A DNA stretch of 64,000 bases from Rhyacophila brunnea (lineage: Eukaryota > Arthropoda > Insecta > Trichoptera > Rhyacophilidae): NCBI GenBank assembly GCA_022495005.1, contig JAGYXB010000135.1, positions 62,001 to 126,000 on the forward strand, in the 5' to 3' direction. Below are positions 58,713 to 64,000 of this stretch, in pieces. Both the position numbers and the translations under genes were made by a program. Below the pieces are notes generated by a model. The model was not told the DNA's origin, ran no database searches, and worked only from the letters and a program-made list of their open reading frames with translations. Positions within the stretch are counted from its first letter, which is position 1. Each line of letters opens with the position of its first letter.

Positions 58713-59552
58713 TAGGGATTGCAATACTGAATGAAAATAGGCGGCTCTCGTGGTGCAGTGGGTAAGGCGCTGGCCTTCCACCCGAGAGTTCTGGGTTCGA
58801 TTCCCGGTCATGACAAAAACATTTATGTGTTTTTCTCAAAGCCTGGGTGTTTGTGATTGTTCAAAATTACTAACAACCACCTTGTACGAAAAAGCAAGGA
58901 CATGGTTATTAATAATTCAAAAAAAAAAAAAAAAAACCGGTTTTTCAGTATTTTTATTGAATAACGGTATTTCTTAAAGATTAAAAAAAACAGAAATAGG
59001 TGCATATCAATAAATATAGTTATTGAAATTTTTTTAAAATATTATTTTATAGCAAAAACCTACATACCTACATTTATTATGTTGACATTTAAAAATATGT
59101 ATTGATCATAATTGTAGAACTAGTGATTTTTTACAAATAATTTGAATATATGTATTGATAATTTTAACTAAAGCCCTCAAAAGTTCATCAAGTGCAAAGA
59201 AGTCCTACTGCAGGAAAAGCTTCTTAAATTTAACACTTGTACAGTCATCAATAATTATAGAATAATTGAACATTTTTGTCACGGATGTTTTCTATTTCGA
59301 AATAATATTATGATAATTCATTGCGATAATTACTTCTATAAATATATTTTATGAAATTTGTTTTATTATTTTTTCACCTCTGTTGGATTCACTCAATATA
59401 TTATTTGCATTTTAGCAGCACATAACTTATAATTCATTTTCAAAAACTTAAACAAGTGTGCTTCCTTAATACTGAAAATTCCGGTATTTTGGATTTTTAA
59501 AACCGGTTTTTCGGTATTGATAAATACTGGAATACCGGTATTGCAATCCCTA
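58713..59552. mobile_element. hAT element with perfect 15-bp ends and 8-bp target duplication
   Basis: TAGGGATTGCAATAC (58713-58727) and its exact inverse (59538-59552) are flanked by GTCAGAAA on both sides (58705-58712, 59553-59560). Subterminal ACCGGTTTTTC and GGTATT motifs are also repeated near the right end. There is no transposase. A SINE is inserted close to the left end. Confidence 0.9.
58741..58936 (+). repeat. tRNA-derived SINE with A-tail, nested in the hAT
   Basis: The head contains A box TGGTGCAGTGGGTAAGG and B box GGTTCGATTCC at tRNA spacing. A 120-base body follows and ends in an A-run (58919-58936). The anticodon loop region resembles tRNA-Gly (CCTTCCA), but the stem does not pair well. 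Because it lies inside the hAT, it inserted later. Confidence 0.75.
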
Positions 59553-59560
59553 GTCAGAAA

Positions 59561-60565
59561 TGATCTCTTGGACGAGACGGTGATCGCTGTCGTGGACCCC
59601 GCTGATCGTGCTAAGGCTGTCGAAGAGTCTCGTTTGGTGAAGACAACTTTGGACCACAGGTGTTAGATGTGATCAGAGATGAGAGAGAGCTCTGAGCGGG
59701 ATGGAACATCGAGAGCTTTTGAGCATTTGGATTTCGCTAGTCTTTCAATGTTTGGTGTTAAGTTTGTTACTGAGAGCAGCAGAGAATTCTTCAAATTTGA
59801 ATCAGTTATTCGCGACCTTGTTTTGCTTTTAATCAATTTCAAGTGTTTACTGTATATAGTATCATTTCTCATTAGCAAAAAAATCAAAGCTGGAATTTTT
59901 TTAGGTCAGCCAACACATGAACTGACATTATGCAGATTTTGTATGGCAAATTAAAACCTCTTCTGCATCAAAGATGTTGAAGAAAACTTTCTTGTATAGA
60001 GATGGAGAATAAACATATGAAAGTAAGGCAAAGAAAAAACTTCTGGGACCTTCAAACAAACTCTCAGGCTTGTGTAGGTTGTCGTTTATATCTGTCATAT
60101 AAAAAATGGCACTTATGTCAAACTGAAACTTGCTCCAGTCATTTTTATAGGAAAACCACAGAGGGGACCATCTGAATGAAGATACAACATCAGCATGCAT
60201 TTATATCCATGGACTGAAATTAAAAATCAACCACTCTCTTTCACATTTTTCTTGTCATTCCTTTTGCTGTCCATGCTCGAGTGCGGTGCCCAATTGGGTC
60301 TAATCAACCCAATAAGCTCCAAGACTGACACTGTTTTCATCTGCACCACAATTGGATAGGAAAGTATTATGACAACAAAGGTTGAAAATAATTAAAACTA
60401 TATACTTTTAAATAAATTGTTAAAATTATATTACTGATCCAGAAATAACATTCATTCATCACAATAATAATGATAGGTATATACATTAAAAACAAATTTT
60501 GTGAACATGCCGACGATATAAATAACACACTATAAAATAATACGCTATAAAATATTATGACTGAT
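59561..60565. other. Region without a supported gene
   Basis: A 90-codon minus-strand frame at 60200-59928 contains MTDINDNLHKPESLFEGPRS, faintly like the region before LQG in ZBED5-type hAT-derived proteins, but this is too weak to call. The remainder is AT-rich and non-coding, presumably including the 3' UTR of the zinc-knuckle exon. Confidence 0.3.
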
Positions 60566-60655
60566 CTAACGATGAGGACATCCAGGAGCCCAATGGCCCG
60601 TCCCACCGCATTTGAAGCACTTCCCGTATCCTCCGTAATAGTGACCATTCACCTC
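60566..60655 (-). CDS. Candidate terminal exon with a CCHC zinc knuckle
   Basis: On the minus strand a TGTTTCAG acceptor ends at 60656. It is followed by 29 codons and TAG at 60568-60566. The peptide is EVNGHYYGGYGKC plus FKCGGTGHWAPGCPHR, containing CFKCGGTGHWAPGC (C-X2-C-X4-H-X4-C), a nucleic-acid-binding zinc knuckle. GC-rich codon use differs from the surroundings, as in the other real exons here. The upstream exons would lie to the right, beyond the Tigger element, and were not found. C-terminal knuckles of this form occur in several DNA and RNA enzymes, so I do not name the gene. The reading phase is assumed to be 0. Confidence 0.55.
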   Translation of the reverse strand, partial: EVNGHYYGGYGKCFKCGGTGHWAPGCPHR

Positions 60656-61115
60656 CTGAAACACATTACATACTTATTATAGACTTATAATTGCGGAGCT
60701 GAGGATTGAATGAATATAAGTGCGCCGGAAACCGACTACAGTAAATTAACTTCAAATTTAAATTTGTAATATTAGGAGGCGTCTATTTCCAATACCCGCT
60801 AAATCCACAATCACGAAGAAATCATGTTTAGGTTGTTTCGTGTCTATGAATAAGAATCAGTGCGGCCTGTGTATTTATTTTGTTCCTAAATACGTTATAT
60901 CCCTAGGAAAAACGACTCGAAAATTTCAAGTTATTTCCTATATCCGTAAGAAAGGTAAATGAAGTTCTTAACATTTCCCTCTAATTTTGATAACGACTGG
61001 GTGTTTAACAAATTGTGTTGAAATATTGTTTGGTGTTAAATTATTAATTTATACTATCATGATTATTCAAATACAGATCTATATACAGTGTGCCAATATA
61101 ATATATATATTATTA

Positions 61116-62468
61116 CAGGCGGACCTCGACTTACGAACGTTCGACTTACGCACAATTCGCTATTTCGCACATTTCAAAAAAAATCTTTTTTAATCTGGCC
61201 GTGGGGTTAAGATATCCCCTTCTCGCTCGCTCACAAGCAAGTGCATTTCTTGCGTCACTTGCATCCTGCTCGCACCCGTCACTTTGCTTGTGAGTTATCT
61301 AGGATAGGTGGCTTGCGCAGAAGCGCTTGCGGGCGTGCCATGTTGTGCGTTTTGCTAATTTTCTTCATTTGAAATATTTCACCCTAAAAATTTATAAACA
61401 TGAGTGAGAAACGGAAAAACTGCAGTGTTGATACGAACAAAAAGAAATCAAGAAACTTCACATGACGTTCTGATTGCGGTGAATCTTTTGCTTCAATCGG
61501 ACGTTCGTATGATACAAACAGGTCTACTACGATATGTTCAATTTTGAAAAATAAAAATAAAATTAAGGAATACGTTCAAAATTGTGGAAATATATTATCT
61601 TTAAAGGTTGTTTCTAAAGGACACGGCATAGTTATGGATGAAATGGAAAAATATTTGTCATCATGGATCGACGACCAACATCAAAAAGATGTCCCTCTGA
61701 ATATTTCAATTATTCAAGCGAAGGCTCTTAGTTTGTACAAAGATTGGAAGGCTAGAAAAAGAAGATTCTAACACGATTTTTCAAGCAAGTAACAGTTGGT
61801 TTATATTAAATTCACTGGAAAATCGGCTGATGCGGATAAAGATGCTGCAAAAGAATTTATTTCCTCATTATCCAAAATTATTGAAGATGGAGAATATTCC
61901 TCTAGCCAAATATTTAATGTAGATGACACAGGTTTATTTTGGAAAAAAATGCCTAGTCGTACATTCTTATCTAAGGAAGAATCAGTTGCCCCAGGGCATA
62001 AACCTTCTAAAAACCGATTGACATTGCTTCTTGGTGGAAACTTGGCTGGTGATATAAAATTGATGCCAATGTTAATTTATCAACCAGAAAATCCCAGAGC
62101 ATTGAATTGAAGGATAAAGAATTGCTTACAGTAATCAAATAAAAAAGCCTGGGTTTACTGCGTTAATATTAAAAGATTGGTTCACTTTACATTTCGTGCC
62201 AGCAGTTAAGCAATATTGTAAAGTTAATGATTTACCATTTAAAATAAGAAAAAGAAGAGTGGCAAAGAGTTAACTCTTGATAACTTTTTAAGGGAAACAC
62301 CCGCAAACCCCACTTAAACATGTCTTTTAAACATCTTATATTTACTTGATAAATAAATATTTCAAAATACACACAATTTTTTTTTTTTTACTTCCCTCTA
62401 CTTTCGAACATTCAACATTCGCACACCTTTTCAGGAACCAATTATGTGCGAAAGTCGAGGTCCTCCTG
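61116..62468 (+). mobile_element. Tigger/jerky-type DNA transposon, 1353 bp
   Basis: The ends CAGGCGGACCTCGACTT and AAGTCGAGGTCCTCCTG are inverted, and TA flanks both sides (61114-61115, 62469-62470), as for pogo/Tigger. The interior has a decayed transposase in plus orientation. The element is about half the usual length. Confidence 0.9.
61400..62330 (+). pseudogene. Tigger/jerky transposase, decayed
   Basis: It starts MSEKRKNCSVDTNKKKSRN at ATG 61400. The CENP-B-like DNA-binding region continues with KNKIKEYVQNCGNILSLK and IDDQHQKDVPLNISIIQ, to a stop after KDWKARKRRF. The DDE region begins QIFNVDDTGLFWKKMPSRTF and goes on with APGHKPSKNRLTLLLGGN, which includes the first catalytic Asp. 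Stops after NPRALN and a deletion remove the rest of the catalytic core. It is non-functional. Confidence 0.85.
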
Positions 62469-62477
62469 TATATATAT

Positions 62478-63267
62478 GTTACACCGAATGTGCGAAATTG
62501 ACTATTACATGAAATGGGCAAAATTTTGGCTAATTCATGTAATAGTCAAGCCTGTTGCCTTATTCATGAATTAGGTAATTTTTCTGCTGAGTACATGAAT
62601 TTGCCACGGTATGGATTTCTTGAACTGTCAACATGACAGAAGAAAAAGTAAATTTAATACGGATAGTTTTATTAGTTATAATTGGACATAATATAATATT
62701 ATTATTATTAGGTTAGGTTAGGTTAGGTTTTGTAATTCTGAATTAAATTATTCAACTGAATGTCCATTTTGAGGTTAGCTATCAAGTGTCAACAAACTAT
62801 CACAAACATTCAATCGACCATTGCACAATTGATACCCAAGCACGAATCAAATCGCGAAAATACTTTTCAATAAAATTCTTCCGTTATCATATTATAGTTC
62901 TAGAATTTTTTTGCGCATAGTAAATGGATATGAACGTCATTCAAATCAATGACAATTTGACACATTTGTTTAGTTGCAAAAAACACCACGGAGCGCGATC
63001 ATCTATTTTGACCATAGATAATATAAATGTACATTTTGACCAATCCATGAGCATTCGATACATTTAGTTTAGTTGCAAAATACCACCGTAGCGCTACTAT
63101 CTAATTTGTCCAAGACATGAAGCAGGCAGAAAAATTACTGCCGATTTCACGCACTCTCCAGATATTTTGTCTAATTCATGAATAAGGCAACGGGCTTGCA
63201 TTTTTCATGATTTAGGCAAAATTTTGCCCATTTCATGTAATATTCAATTTCGCACATTCGGCGTAAC
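62478..63267. mobile_element. Palindromic-ended element, 790 bp, carrying (TTAGG)4
   Basis: The ends GTTACACCGAATGTGCGAAA and TTTCGCACATTCGGCGTAAC are inverted, and the arms continue for about 100 bp through CATGAAATGGGCAAAATTTT and TTGCCTTATTCATGAATTA. ATATATAT lies on both sides but is low complexity. The interior has a direct duplication of about 90 bp (TTTAGTTGCAAAA ... CACC, near 62970 and 63065) and the telomere-like tract. No transposase is visible. Confidence 0.65.
62708..62727 (+). repeat. Short interstitial (TTAGG)4 tract
   Basis: Four perfect TTAGG units, the canonical insect telomere repeat, lie inside the element at 62478. The tract is too short to imply a telomere fusion. Confidence 0.8.
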
Positions 63268-64000
63268 ATATATATTATTATAGTATATTATACATGGCAG
63301 TTTTCAAGAATGCAACATTTCTTTGTAAAATAAAATATATGTAATTATCGAAAGACTAGTGAATATAAAACGTTTATTGATGGGTTAACATTGTATTGGT
63401 CATTATTTGGCCCCCGAGAATAATTCAATGCAACATAAGTGTGCCAGAAGAAGTGATATAAACAAACAAATTAATAATTTTAAGTTCCATCAATCATCAT
63501 TCATCCTACTGGCAAAAAACAATATTAATATATTACATAATAATATATCTTTTTCTCCAACGCGTTTCCCCAAAAGATATTTACATATAACTATCTTAAG
63601 TTTCTCGAGTGTGTACCTAGGTACCTACTAATAATTATTATTAGGTCGATTTTTTTTTTTTTTAATATAAATACCTATTACTTATAGCAAATTCACAAGC
63701 CAGTGAAAAATGTTATTTACACACTATTCATCTTCAAATAACCTACATATTAATTAAATTGTGGACAATGCCTATTTTTCGGTCAATTATTATGTAGGTA
63801 CCTGGTGTTTTTGGTTTTATCATGTAAATTACAAAGGACATAATAAAATTACATGCAAACACTGTCTTGTGTGGAAGTATTCAGATGCTAATGCTTGTGA
63901 CACTCGTTTGCCATAAAAAGTATTTCAAATTTGAATATAACAAATTCCTATAAGAATTTATCGCTGATTCAAAATAAATGTTGGTCCCGTTGATTAAAAC
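63268..64000. other. AT-rich intergenic end of window
   Basis: Only short open frames without recognisable domains occur. TACCTA/TAGGTA strings near 63615 are common across the window. No exon for the zinc-knuckle gene was recognised here. Confidence 0.4.

Noticed and set aside
59928..60200. 90-codon minus-strand frame resembling ZBED5-type hAT proteins
   Set aside because: Similarity is limited to a short LN-like stretch without catalytic motifs, and neighbouring frames are broken.

Overview
This is an AT-rich insect nuclear window. Three conserved animal genes with spliceosomal introns (CLPTM1, a short PI3-kinase regulatory subunit, and the Polycomb-group protein Sfmbt) sit in a dense bed of transposable elements. 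Short p60-like PI3K adaptors, an Sfmbt with both FCS finger and SAM domain, and a (TTAGG)4 tract all fit an insect. The AT-rich non-coding DNA with many TAGGTA/TACCTA runs suggests Hemiptera (Sternorrhyncha), but that is inference. I see no bacterial or phage features and no operon.

Layout: 1-2354 holds the 5' two exons of CLPTM1 on the minus strand, and the gene runs off the left edge. 2355-8788 is intergenic with palindromic repeats and a tRNA-like SINE. 8789-13355 is the PI3K regulatory subunit on the plus strand in three coding exons, with a hAT, a SINE and a hairpin element in its introns. 13356-26162 is a transposon-rich gap. It contains a Helitron (17475-20054) carrying a hAT and a foldback element with arms of about 500 bp, a Tigger-like element, a piggyBac-like element with a Harbinger MITE inside it, and LINE debris. 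26163-32835 is Sfmbt on the minus strand in five coding exons whose phases all agree (predicted 901 residues).

From 33 kb to 57 kb almost everything is mobile. There is a decayed Harbinger-like repeat split by an R1-clade fragment and by a near full-length RTE with an 8-bp target duplication. It is followed by a hAT MITE, a 2-kb inverted-repeat element, and a Helitron carrying a Harbinger element with an internal tandem duplication. Next come two R1-clade LINEs and a satellite array whose unit is derived from the RTE 3' end. From 57 kb on there is a hAT with a SINE inside, a candidate terminal CCHC zinc-knuckle exon on the minus strand, a Tigger/jerky element, and a palindromic element carrying (TTAGG)4.

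The three host genes are functionally unrelated: a multipass membrane protein, an insulin/PI3K adaptor and a chromatin repressor. I found no evidence of a co-regulated system. The most unusual content is structural: nested insertions with intact target duplications, two insertions dated by uninterrupted paralogous copies in the same window, a satellite born from a retrotransposon tail, and very long hairpins.
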